Of a stretch of 64,000 nt of DNA, positions 8,683 to 17,085 are shown one piece after another; within the stretch, counting starts at the first letter, position 1, and each line of letters starts with the position of its first letter. Location: contig JADKDJ010000033.1 in NCBI GenBank assembly GCA_016718405.1, positions 372,001 through 436,000 of the forward strand, read 5' to 3'. The notes beneath the pieces were generated by a model. It saw only the letters and a program-made list of their open reading frames with translations, searched no databases and was not told the origin of the DNA. Source of the stretch: Candidatus Rhodoferax odensensis. Lineage in GTDB: Bacteria > Pseudomonadota > Gammaproteobacteria > Burkholderiales > Burkholderiaceae_C. The translations under genes and the position numbers were made by a program.

Positions 8683-9929
8683 GTGCTCGGCTGGGCCGCA
8701 TCGGCCTGCGCAATGGTCTTGACGACTCGGAAGCCATAGCCCGACCCCTCGACATCGAACTTGACGCCGGGACTGCCGGCGCGCTCCATAACCCCAACCA
8801 CGAGACTCTGCTGAAACTGGTGGTCCAGCGGGCGCATCCGCCCATTCTGGCCAGAAAAGCTCACCTCGGCGTGTTCCAGTTGAGCGGCGACGGCGCTGGC
8901 ACTGACGCTGCCGGCCTTTGTGATCGCCTGCGCCAGTGCTTCCACCATCAACTGCATGCGCATGTGAACATAGTCATCGCTCGGCTTGGGAAAGCGCTGG
9001 CGAAAGGCCTGGTAAAACGCATCGCTTTGCGCCGTTTGCACGTTGGGCAACCAGTCGGCCACCGCGATCACCTTGCCGATACCAGCCTCCCCAATAGCTG
9101 CTGGGGCGCCGAGCGCATTGCCATAAAACGTGTAGAACTTGCCATCAAATCCGAGCTCGCGCGCGGCCTTGACCAGAAGCGTCAAGTCATTGCCCCAGTT
9201 GCCCGTGATGACGGCCTGCGCCCCACTGGCTTTGATCTTAGCGGCGTAGGGCGCGAAGTCCTTGACGCGCGCCATTGGGTGCAGCTCCTCGCCAACCAGC
9301 GTGACGTCGGGCCGCTGGGCGGCCAACTGTCGCTTGGCCTCGCGCAATACAGCCTGCCCAAAGCTGTAGTCCTGCCCGATGACATAAACCCGCTGCAAAG
9401 CCACATCGTCCTTGAGCAGGCTCATCAACGCTGACATGCGCATATCGGCATGGGCATCAAATCGGAAGTGCCAGTAGCTGCACTTCTCGTTGGTCAGCAC
9501 CGGGTCCACCGCAGAATAGTTCAAAAACACCACGCGTTTGGCCGGTTCACGCTCGTTGTGCTTGTTGATGGCGTCAATCAGCGCCAGCGCGTTGGCGGAC
9601 GAATTGCCCTGCATCACGAACTGGGCGCCACCGTCAATGGCCGCACGCAACAGCGTCAGGGCTTCCTCGTTCTGCCCTTTGCTGTCGAACCGCTCCAACA
9701 GCAAGGGCCGGTTGCCGTCGCCCACTTTGACGCCGCCGCGGGCATTGACGCGCTCGACCGCCCAAACCAAGTTGCGGTACACCGCTTCGCCTGCATTGGC
9801 ATTGGGCCCGCTCAAGGCCTCGATCATCGCGATCTTGACGGGTGTAGACACCGCCTGTGCGTGGCACCAAGCGGGAGCGAGCAACACCGCCGCCGACAAT
9901 TTCAATAGCCATGATCGAAAAATATTCAT
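8658..9929 (-). CDS. ABC transporter solute-binding protein, branched-chain amino acid type
   Basis: Periplasmic type I binding protein of the LivJ/amide-binding family (423 residues). A signal peptide is clear (residues 1-25, cleavage after WCHAQA). The mature part begins VKIAMIEALSGPNANAGEA and contains two Rossmann-like lobes, with RVYVIGQDYSFGQAVLREAK marking the second. No permease or ATPase gene lies nearby, so it is an orphan binding protein here. It overlaps the downstream esterase gene, suggesting a shared substrate such as an ester or amide whose product is bound. That link is inference. Confidence 0.88.
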   Translation of the reverse strand: MNIFRSWLLKLSAAVLLAPAWCHAQAVSTPVKIAMIEALSGPNANAGEAVYRNLVWAVERVNARGGVKVGDGNRPLLLERFDSKGQNEEALTLLRAAIDGGAQFVMQGNSSANALALIDAINKHNEREPAKRVVFLNYSAVDPVLTNEKCSYWHFRFDAHADMRMSALMSLLKDDVALQRVYVIGQDYSFGQAVLREAKRQLAAQRPDVTLVGEELHPMARVKDFAPYAAKIKASGAQAVITGNWGNDLTLLVKAARELGFDGKFYTFYGNALGAPAAIGEAGIGKVIAVADWLPNVQTAQSDAFYQAFRQRFPKPSDDYVHMRMQLMVEALAQAITKAGSVSASAVAAQLEHAEVSFSGQNGRMRPLDHQFQQSLVVGVMERAGSPGVKFDVEGSGYGFRVVKTIAQADAAQPSTCKMVRPN

Positions 9930-10023
9930 TCGTTTCTCTCTCTTGAAAAGCGCTGCGCCGCTCGCAGCTTCAGGGACACAGCGGGTTCATGTCGAACGCC
10001 GCGCAGTGTACAAGGAGTTCCAC

Positions 10024-10404
10024 ATGCTTTTCGCGACCGCCCATCCCGCCCGCCACTATCGGCCCGCCTTTGCATCCACCGATCGCGCCGTGCAACGCTT
10101 CATCGCCGACGCCTTGCAGCCGACACGCCAGCGCGCCTGCAGCATTGTCCAAGATGATAAGAGCTACACGCTGAGCTTTGACGTGCCGGGTGTGGCCAAG
10201 GACCAACTTGCTATCGACATCGAAGGCAACACCGTGCGCATTGAATCGCGCGAGGGCGCGCCACGCCGATACCGCGCGGTCTATGAGCTGCCACAGGACA
10301 TCGACGTCGCCAGCAGCGAAGCGCGACTCGACAACGGTGTGCTGACCGTCAAACTGGGCAAACTGGTACCGGTTTCCAAGGCCACAACACTCAACGTGAA
10401 CTAG
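10024..10404 (+). CDS. Small heat-shock protein, Hsp20/alpha-crystallin family
   Basis: Cytoplasmic ATP-independent holdase of 126 residues. The alpha-crystallin domain runs from about residue 43 (DKSYTLSFDVPGVAKDQLAI) to the C-terminal strand ARLDNGVLTVKLGKL, the family's A-x-x-x-n-G-v-L signature. Only a short tail follows, without a clear I-x-I anchor. The ATG at 10024 is preceded by AAGGAG seven bases upstream. The frame is open much further upstream, but that region lies opposite the start of the binding-protein gene and is not coding. Probably monocistronic and convergent with tsaD. Confidence 0.9.
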   Translation: MLFATAHPARHYRPAFASTDRAVQRFIADALQPTRQRACSIVQDDKSYTLSFDVPGVAKDQLAIDIEGNTVRIESREGAPRRYRAVYELPQDIDVASSEARLDNGVLTVKLGKLVPVSKATTLNVN

Positions 10405-10417
10405 TCCACAAGGCCGG

Positions 10418-11473
10418 TCATTCAAGTGAATCAAGCCCCCAGCGGGGCTTGATGTCGAACGCATAGCTCTTACTGGTGCGTGACGCGCCGCACTGCAAGC
10501 GCATCGCTGCGGCCATGGCGATCATGGCCCCGTTGTCGGTGCACAGGTGCAGCTCGGGGTAGTGCACCCGCGTGCCGTGACGCACGCAGGCGGTGCCAAG
10601 TTGCTGGCGCAAGCTTCGATTGGCTCCCACTCCACCCGCCACCACCAATCGCCTCAGACCGGTTTGGCCCAAGGCCAGCAGTGCCTTCTTGACCAGCACC
10701 TCAACGATGGCAGCTTGGGTCGACGCCGCCAAGTCCGCCAGCACCGGCGTCGGCAAGGCCTCGACCGCGCAGGCGTGCAGCAGCGCCACTTTTCTGGCCT
10801 GTACCATCACCGCGGTTTTCAACCCGGCAAACGAGAAGTCGAGATTGCCGCTGTTGAGCAAAGGCCGAGGCAGTTTGTACACGCTTGGGTTGCCCTGCTC
10901 GGCCAGGCGCGACAGCGCTGGCCCACCGGGGTAGCCCAGACCCAGCAACTTGGCGGTTTTGTCAAACGCCTCGCCGGCTGCGTCATCAATGGTTTCGCCG
11001 AGCAAGACATAGCGCCCAACCGCGTCGACCCGCATCAGTTGCGTGTGGCCGCCCGATACCAGCAGCGCCACGAAAGGAAACTCGGGCGGGTCCGCGCTGA
11101 GGAAGGGCGACAGCAAATGCCCCTCCAGGTGGTGCACTCCCAGTACCGGTTTGTCCATGGCAGCGGCCATGGCGCAGGCCACACCCGCCCCCACCAGCAA
11201 CGCGCCAGCCAGCCCTGGGCCGCGCGTGAATGCCAGCACGTCGACCCTTGCCAGATCGCACGCCGACTCACTCAGCACCTGCTGGGTCAGCGGCAACACC
11301 CGGCGTATGTGGTCACGACTGGCCAGCTCGGGCACCACACCACCGTATGCCTGGTGCATCTCGATCTGGCTATACAGGGCATGGCCCAGCAACACGGGCA
11401 CGCCGTTGGCGCGTGTTTGCACCAGGGCCACGCCGGTCTCGTCACACGAGGACTCAAAACCCAGCACAAACAT
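10418..11473 (-). CDS. tsaD: tRNA N6-threonylcarbamoyladenosine transferase TsaD
   Basis: Catalytic subunit that transfers the threonylcarbamoyl group to A37 of ANN-decoding tRNAs. The product has 351 residues of the ASKHA fold. The N-terminus MFVLGFESSCDETGVAL is diagnostic, as are the metal-binding HHLEGHLLSP histidines, the SGGHTQLM loop and the C-terminal CTDNGAMIAMA. The ATG at 11473 is chosen over one 12 bases upstream (MLEN) because it matches the family N-terminus. Longer upstream extension has no homology I recognise. Divergent from the GNAT gene at 11584. Confidence 0.97.
   Translation of the reverse strand: MFVLGFESSCDETGVALVQTRANGVPVLLGHALYSQIEMHQAYGGVVPELASRDHIRRVLPLTQQVLSESACDLARVDVLAFTRGPGLAGALLVGAGVACAMAAAMDKPVLGVHHLEGHLLSPFLSADPPEFPFVALLVSGGHTQLMRVDAVGRYVLLGETIDDAAGEAFDKTAKLLGLGYPGGPALSRLAEQGNPSVYKLPRPLLNSGNLDFSFAGLKTAVMVQARKVALLHACAVEALPTPVLADLAASTQAAIVEVLVKKALLALGQTGLRRLVVAGGVGANRSLRQQLGTACVRHGTRVHYPELHLCTDNGAMIAMAAAMRLQCGASRTSKSYAFDIKPRWGLDSLE
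10430..10453. other. Perfect hairpin inside the 3' end of tsaD
   Basis: ATCAAGCCCC (10430-10439) and GGGGCTTGAT (10444-10453) form a 10-bp perfect stem with a 4-base loop, within the last codons of tsaD and 26 bases after the Hsp20 stop on the other strand. It could stop convergent transcription from either side, but no U-run follows on either strand. Confidence 0.5.
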
Positions 11474-11583
11474 GTTTTCCAGCATAGAGGCGGGAGTGTA
11501 GAGGAACGCCAACAGGCTGCGCTGGCAAAATCCGGCAAGACCCACGCCAGGGCCGCCCCGATACACCATCTCAACGAACCACC

Positions 11584-12351
11584 ATGAAGCGCGGTCTGCT
11601 GCCACTGAATCAAGACGACATTGCAACGCTTGAACGCGCCACACTGGACGCGGTGGCGCCAGCCGCGGTGGAGGAACTGGACGGTTGGTTGTTGCCCTTC
11701 GACCGCAGCACCATCGGGCGCGCCACCAGCGCCGTGCCCCTGCGTCATGACAGCATTGCCGCACTGGCCATACCGGCGATACAGGCGCGTTATGCGGCGC
11801 ACGGCCTGCGTGCCGCATTTCGAGTCGCCGACGTGCCGGCATTGGCCGCAGTGCGCACCGAATTGATGCGTTTGGGCTACCGGCCGCAGCAAGCCACGTT
11901 GGTGCAAGTGGGCAGCGCCGCAGGTATGCGCGCGGTCTGCCACGCGCTGCCGTCGCCGGTCAGCACCACAGCGGACGATGCCTGGGCGGCGCCGTTCCTC
12001 ACCGACGGCTTCGATCCGGTTGATGGCGCCCACCGAATACGCGCACTGCGACGCGCCAAAGACGCGCTTTTCGCCACCGTCCGCGAGGGCGACCAGACGC
12101 AAGCCTGTGGCACCGTCGCGTTTGGCTTCGGCTGGGCCAGCATCCACGGCATGCGAACGGTGGCCAGCCACCGCGGTCAGGGCCTGGCCGCGCGCGTGTT
12201 GGCCGGTCTGGCCGATGCGGCACTGGCCCGCGGTCTTGAGCGCGTGTTTCTACAGGTCGAGGCGGAGAACACATCGGCGTTGACCCTGTACCGCCGTGCC
12301 GGCTTTTCCACGGTCTGGCGCTACCACTACTGGCGTCCGGCACAAAGCTGA
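11584..12351 (+). CDS. GNAT-family N-acetyltransferase
   Basis: Protein of 255 residues with an acetyl-CoA binding motif in the second half: MRTVASHRGQGLAARVLAGL (about residues 191-210), the R/Q-x-x-G-x-G/A pattern of GNAT motif A, then VEAENTSALTLYRRAGF (motif B). The N-terminal third (ELDGWLLPFDRSTIGRATS) resembles the extra domain of two-lobed GNAT proteins that are usually of unknown substrate. It is divergent from tsaD. RimI partners TsaD-linked tRNA/ribosome genes in some genomes, but this protein is longer than RimI and I do not equate them. Confidence 0.85.
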   Translation: MKRGLLPLNQDDIATLERATLDAVAPAAVEELDGWLLPFDRSTIGRATSAVPLRHDSIAALAIPAIQARYAAHGLRAAFRVADVPALAAVRTELMRLGYRPQQATLVQVGSAAGMRAVCHALPSPVSTTADDAWAAPFLTDGFDPVDGAHRIRALRRAKDALFATVREGDQTQACGTVAFGFGWASIHGMRTVASHRGQGLAARVLAGLADAALARGLERVFLQVEAENTSALTLYRRAGFSTVWRYHYWRPAQS

Positions 12352-12352
12352 T

Positions 12353-12400
12353 GGGCGGTGTGTCCCGACGGGCGTGTGATCGCCACACACTCGACCGCCC
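12353..12400. terminator. Convergent hairpin between GNAT gene and tolC
   Basis: GGGCGGT (12353-12359) and ACCGCCC (12394-12400), with inner GTGTGT/ACACAC pairing, form an imperfect stem that fills the whole space between the two convergent genes. No U-run is present, so it would be a weak or Rho-assisted terminator. Confidence 0.4.
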
Positions 12401-13738
12401 CTAGGGCGCGAACAGCGCGTTGACCGGACCTAGATCCTCAGCCTTGAGCGTGCCGCTGGCCTGGCGCAGCTTCAGGCCGGTGAGCAACACGTCGTAGCGC
12501 GCCTTGGCCAGATCGCGCTTGGTCTGAAACAGCGCGCTTTGGGCGTTGAGCACATCGATGTTGATACGCACCCCCACCTGGTAGCCCAGCTTGGTGGCAT
12601 CGAGCGCGCTTTGGCTGGAAGTCTCAGCCGCCTCCAAGGCCTTGACCTGACCCTGACCCGAGAGCACGCCGAAGTAGGCCGTGCGCGTGCCCTGGGCCAC
12701 CGCGCGTTGCGCGCTGAGCAAGTCGGTGCTGGCCTTGTCCTCCAGAGCCAGGGTTTCCTTGATCCGGTTTTGCACCGCAAAGCCGGCGAACAGGGGAATG
12801 TTCAAGGTCAGGCCAATGGTGGCGGAGTTGCTGCGGCTGTCGGTCGGGCTTAGTGACGAGCCGTTGTTCTGGCCCAGTCGGTAGCTGCCATACAGGTCCA
12901 GCGTGGGCAGGTGGCCGCTGCGCGCCTTGTCAGTGTCCAGGCGGGCCAACTCCAGGCCAAGCTTGGCACGCACGATGTCGGGGTGCGTGTTCTGTGCCTG
13001 TTGCACCCACTCGTCAACGTTGGCGGGTTGCAAGGCCGGCAGCGCCACCGGCAGGGCCAGCGGCTTGGGTTGGCTGTCTGGCTTGCCCACCAGTTGGTCC
13101 AGTGCCAGGCGTTTGATGCGCAGGTCGTTCTCGGCGGCGATCTCCTGGGCAATCACCAGGTCGTATTTGGCTTGCGCTTCGCGCGTGTCGGTGATGGTGG
13201 AGGTGCCCACTTCGAAGTTGCGCTTGGCCGAGGCCAGTTGTTCGGCCACCGCCGTTTTCTGGGCCTTGACGAAGGTCAGGCTGTCTTGCGAGGCCAGAAC
13301 GTCGAAGTAGCCCTGACTGACGCGCATGATCACGTCTTGCTCGGCCGCCAGCAGTTGCGCTTGCGCGACTTCCACGCCTTTGCTGCCCTGCGTGGCCCCG
13401 ATCGCGTTGGCCGGGTTGTACAGCGGCTGCTTGCCGCTGACGGTGGCGGAGTTGGTGCCATAGGTGCTCTCGGACTTGGGCGCACCTTCAACACGGGTGG
13501 CCAGGTTGGTGCGCGAACTGTCCATCACCAGGCCGGCCGTTGGGTACAACGCGGCGCGTGCCTGGGCCGCTTTGGCCTGCGCTGCCTCCAGATTTGACTT
13601 GGCCGATTGGAAGGCCGCGTCATAGCCGCGCGCCGCCGCGTGCAGTTCGATCAGGCTTTGCGCCCCGGCGGGCATGGACAGGGCCAGAGCGAGCGCGGTG
13701 ATGATGGGTGTGGGAAGCATGTGTGGCAAAAATTTCAT
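12401..13738 (-). CDS. TolC family outer-membrane efflux protein
   Basis: Outer-membrane channel of the tripartite pump encoded upstream on the same strand. The product is about 445 residues. A signal peptide (residues 1-26, ending SMPAGAQ) precedes repeated long helices typical of the alpha-barrel, with the duplicated structure seen as two sets of A-x-A-rich coiled-coil segments (AAQAKAAQARAALYPTAGL; LELARLDTDKARSGHLPTLDLYGSY). The start at 13738 (MKFLPHM) is preferred to an upstream in-frame codon because the signal peptide then begins properly. It is separated from the RND gene by 120 bases containing a strong hairpin. Confidence 0.93.
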   Translation of the reverse strand: MKFLPHMLPTPIITALALALSMPAGAQSLIELHAAARGYDAAFQSAKSNLEAAQAKAAQARAALYPTAGLVMDSSRTNLATRVEGAPKSESTYGTNSATVSGKQPLYNPANAIGATQGSKGVEVAQAQLLAAEQDVIMRVSQGYFDVLASQDSLTFVKAQKTAVAEQLASAKRNFEVGTSTITDTREAQAKYDLVIAQEIAAENDLRIKRLALDQLVGKPDSQPKPLALPVALPALQPANVDEWVQQAQNTHPDIVRAKLGLELARLDTDKARSGHLPTLDLYGSYRLGQNNGSSLSPTDSRSNSATIGLTLNIPLFAGFAVQNRIKETLALEDKASTDLLSAQRAVAQGTRTAYFGVLSGQGQVKALEAAETSSQSALDATKLGYQVGVRINIDVLNAQSALFQTKRDLAKARYDVLLTGLKLRQASGTLKAEDLGPVNALFAP

Positions 13739-13799
13739 GGGGGACCTATTTGGGTTCACATTTACGGACACCGTCGATCCGGGGCATCTTCTGCTCAGG

Positions 13800-13827
13800 G
13801 CGCAAGCGCGATCGGTCGCGCTTGCGC
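13800..13827 (-). promoter_or_regulatory. Strong hairpin between RND pump gene and tolC
   Basis: GCGCAAGCGCGA (13800-13811) and TCGCGCTTGCGC (13816-13827) are perfect inverted repeats of 12 bp around a 4-base loop. It lies about 60 bases after the pump stop and about 60 before tolC, with no U-run on the minus strand. A role in mRNA stability or in setting the pump-to-channel ratio is likely but unproven. Confidence 0.6.
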
Positions 13828-13858
13828 TTGCGCTTGGGGCATGAGCTGGCGAGACCGG

Positions 13859-16800
13859 TCAGGCCGAGTTCGCAGCCGGGGCCAACGAGCCGCTGGCCGA
13901 GCGCCGGAACCGCAGCTTCCTCACCATGCGATAGACCGCACGCACCAACAGCAGCGTCAGAATCGCCTCGGCAAAGGTCTGCAAGAAGGCCAGCAAGCCG
14001 ATCTTGCTGTGCGCCCGTAGCTCAAACTTGGCCACCATGCGATCACGCGCTATCTCGATGCTGTCATAGAAGGTCGGCACGACCAACAGCGTCAGCAAGG
14101 TCGATGTGATGGTGCCGCCAATGATGGCCACCGCCAGCGGTTGGTAGAACTCGCCGCCCTCGCCCAGCCCAATGGCGACCGGAGTCATGCCCGCGATCAA
14201 CGCAAAGGTGGTCATCAAGATCGGACGCAAACGCATGCGTCCGGCGTGCATCAAGGCCTCCTCGCGGTCAAAACCTTCGGCTTCGCGCTTGCGAGCGGCA
14301 TCCAGCAACAAAATAGCGTTCTTGGCGACCAGTCCCATCAACATGATGATGCCGATGAAGCTCATCAAGTTGAGCGTACCCCGCGTGATCAGCAGTGCCA
14401 GCACCACGCCTATCAGCGACAGGGGCAGCGACAACATGACTGCCAGCGGCGCGGTGAACGAGCCAAACTGAATCACCAGAATCAGGTACATCAAGCCAAT
14501 GCCCGACAGCAAGGCAATCAGCATTTCGGTGAACAACTCCTTCTGGTCCTGCCCCGCGCCACCCAGAGACAGCCCATAGCCCGGCGGATAGTCAAAGGAC
14601 TTTGCCAGCTTCATGGCATCGTCCGTCACCTCGCCATTGGAGCGCCCCTGCGCGTTGGCCGAAACGGTGATGTTGCGTTTGCCGTTGGCGTGCTCGATAC
14701 CAGACGGCCCCTTGCCCATGGTGATGGATGCGATTTGATCCAGAGGAACCATCTCGGTGGTGCCTGCAACCGCAATCGGCAGGCGTTCTATGTTCTCCTT
14801 GCTGACCCGATCGTCCGGGTGCAGGCGCACCGACACGTCACGGGTCTCACCCGTGGGGTCAACCCAGTCTCCCACCTCAATGCCAGCAAAGGCAACGCGC
14901 AGGGCCTGCGCCGCGTCATTGGCCGAAATACCCATGGAATTGGCCAAGCCGCGATTGAGCTCGATCTTCAGCTCCTTCTTGGGGTCTTGCTGAGACAGTC
15001 CCACATCCACCGCGCCCGGGATAAGCCGCAGCTTGTCCATGTAGGCGCTGGTGATCTCCAGCAGCTTGCGCGAATCCGGACCGGTGAACTCGATCTGGAT
15101 CGGCTTGCGTGCGCCGTTATTCAGGTCGTCCAACACCACGTATTCGGCGCCCACCAGGGTACGAACCTTGTCGCGCAGTTCTTTGGCGATTTCCTTGGCC
15201 GTGCGCTTGCGCGTGTTGCGTTTGCCAATATCAACATAGATTCTCCCGCCACTGGCAGAGATGTTGCTGTTGGTCTCCTTGGTCTCAGGAATCGAGCGCG
15301 CCAACTCGGCGGCACGCTCCATCTTCAGGCGTGCGTATTCAATTGACGATGAGGCCGGTGTGCGCACCTCGATCATCAAAGTGCCCGAGTCAGCCGCAGG
15401 CAAGAAGGCGGTGCCACCCCATTTGACCTGCAGCGCTATGGCCCCGAACAGGCTCAGCACCGCGATCGCGGTCATCCATCGGCGGTGATGCAGCGCCCAG
15501 GCGATCACGTTGCCATAACGATCGGACTGGTGATCAAACCAATTGTTGAACCGCGCCAACACCGCGCCCAAACCCTTCTTGGGCGCGGTGTGGTGATCGG
15601 GCGGGTCGCCCCAGTAGGCCGACAACATTGGGTCCAGCGTGAACGAAATGGCCAGACTGACCAGCACCGAGCACGTCACCGTGAGGGCAAATGGCCGAAA
15701 CCACTCACCCGAAATTCCCGGCATGAAGGCCACAGGAATGAACACCGCGATGATGGAAAACGTGGTGGCCGCCACGGCCAGGCCGATTTCTGCGGTGCCT
15801 TCCAGCGACGCCTTGCGTCGGTCCGAGCCACGCTGCATGTGGCGCACGATGTTCTCGCGCACCACAATGGCATCGTCAATCAGCACACCGATGGCCAGCG
15901 AAAGACCCAGCAAGGTCATGAAATTGAGCGTGAAGCCGCACAGCCAGACGGCGATGAAAGCGGCAATCACCGAAGTCGGAAGACTCAGGGCCGTAATCAA
16001 GGTGGAACGCCAAGAATTCAAGAACGCATACACCACAAAGATGGTCAGCACGGCGCCGAGCAGCAGTGACTCGATCACATTGTTGAGACTGCGTTGCGCG
16101 TCGACCCCGCCATCGCGTGTGATTTCCAGTTTGGTGCCGGGGTGGTCTTTCTCCAGCTCGGTGTTGATGTCCTTCACCAGCTTGCGAATCTCGCCGGCCA
16201 CACTGACGGTGCTCGCATCCCGCGAGCGGGTCACAAAAATTCCCACATTGGGTTTGCCACTGCGAATGCTGAAACTGTTGACGTCGGCAAATCCGTCGCT
16301 GATGGTGGCCACTTGGGCCAGACGCACCACCTGGCCACCAAAGCGTTTGACAACGATTTGCTGAAACTCGGCCGGCGACTCGATCCGACCCACCAGGCGA
16401 ATGCTCTCTTCGTCGAGCTTGCCGCGTACTTTGCCGACTGGGGCGTTGGTGTTCTGCGCCCGCAACGCGGCCACCACTTCGCCCACCGAGACGTTGAACT
16501 CACGCAGCTTTTCGGCACGCAACAACACGGACAGTTCACGCTTCAAGGAGCCGTTGACATTGACCGTCGCCACGCCAGCGATGCCACGCAGTTTGTCCGC
16601 CAGAACGTCTTCGGCCAGGCGCGAGATCTCGGCATGCGTCTGCTTGGATGACGACAAGGCCATGTTCATGATCGGCTGCGCCGACGGGTCATAACGCCTC
16701 ACCACCGGCTCTCGCATCTCGGTCGGCAGCTTGTAGCGCACGCTGGAGATCACGTTGCGCACCTCGTCGGAGGCCTCGATCATGTTCTTCTTGAAGGAGA

Positions 16801-17083
16801 ACAACACGTCGAAGCGGGCATTGCCCTCGGTCGAGTCGGAATACACCTCGGTCACGCCAGAGATGCTCTGCAAGGACTTCTCAAGGCGGTTGACGATTTC
16901 GCGCTCGACCGTGTCGGGCGACGCGCCTGGGTAGGCGATGTTCACAAACAATCCCGGCACCTCGACATCCGGGTTCTGGTTGACCCGCAGCTTGCTCATC
17001 GCCAGTAGGCCCAGGGCCATCATGGCGATGATGACGACAACCGTCGCGGTCGGGCGCTTGATACTAAAGTCAGAAAGAAACAT
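13859..17083 (-). CDS. RND multidrug efflux pump, HAE1 type, inner-membrane subunit
   Basis: Proton-driven drug exporter of the AcrB/MexB superfamily (1074 residues). The N-terminus MFLSDFSIKRPTATVVVII contains the first membrane helix, followed by a large periplasmic porter domain. The proton-relay aspartates D403-D404 lie in GVLIDDAIVVREN in helix 4. A second periplasmic loop and the repeat of the membrane half follow, with the NPxxxxL-like LVAKNAILLLDAAR in helix 10-11. The tail carries an extra basic hydrophobic stretch (EAILTLLLVRAVYRMVRKLRF) that could be one more helix. The gene starts 2 bases after the adaptor gene. Substrates unknown. Confidence 0.96.
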   Translation of the reverse strand: MFLSDFSIKRPTATVVVIIAMMALGLLAMSKLRVNQNPDVEVPGLFVNIAYPGASPDTVEREIVNRLEKSLQSISGVTEVYSDSTEGNARFDVLFSFKKNMIEASDEVRNVISSVRYKLPTEMREPVVRRYDPSAQPIMNMALSSSKQTHAEISRLAEDVLADKLRGIAGVATVNVNGSLKRELSVLLRAEKLREFNVSVGEVVAALRAQNTNAPVGKVRGKLDEESIRLVGRIESPAEFQQIVVKRFGGQVVRLAQVATISDGFADVNSFSIRSGKPNVGIFVTRSRDASTVSVAGEIRKLVKDINTELEKDHPGTKLEITRDGGVDAQRSLNNVIESLLLGAVLTIFVVYAFLNSWRSTLITALSLPTSVIAAFIAVWLCGFTLNFMTLLGLSLAIGVLIDDAIVVRENIVRHMQRGSDRRKASLEGTAEIGLAVAATTFSIIAVFIPVAFMPGISGEWFRPFALTVTCSVLVSLAISFTLDPMLSAYWGDPPDHHTAPKKGLGAVLARFNNWFDHQSDRYGNVIAWALHHRRWMTAIAVLSLFGAIALQVKWGGTAFLPAADSGTLMIEVRTPASSSIEYARLKMERAAELARSIPETKETNSNISASGGRIYVDIGKRNTRKRTAKEIAKELRDKVRTLVGAEYVVLDDLNNGARKPIQIEFTGPDSRKLLEITSAYMDKLRLIPGAVDVGLSQQDPKKELKIELNRGLANSMGISANDAAQALRVAFAGIEVGDWVDPTGETRDVSVRLHPDDRVSKENIERLPIAVAGTTEMVPLDQIASITMGKGPSGIEHANGKRNITVSANAQGRSNGEVTDDAMKLAKSFDYPPGYGLSLGGAGQDQKELFTEMLIALLSGIGLMYLILVIQFGSFTAPLAVMLSLPLSLIGVVLALLITRGTLNLMSFIGIIMLMGLVAKNAILLLDAARKREAEGFDREEALMHAGRMRLRPILMTTFALIAGMTPVAIGLGEGGEFYQPLAVAIIGGTITSTLLTLLVVPTFYDSIEIARDRMVAKFELRAHSKIGLLAFLQTFAEAILTLLLVRAVYRMVRKLRFRRSASGSLAPAANSA

Positions 17084-17085
17084 GC

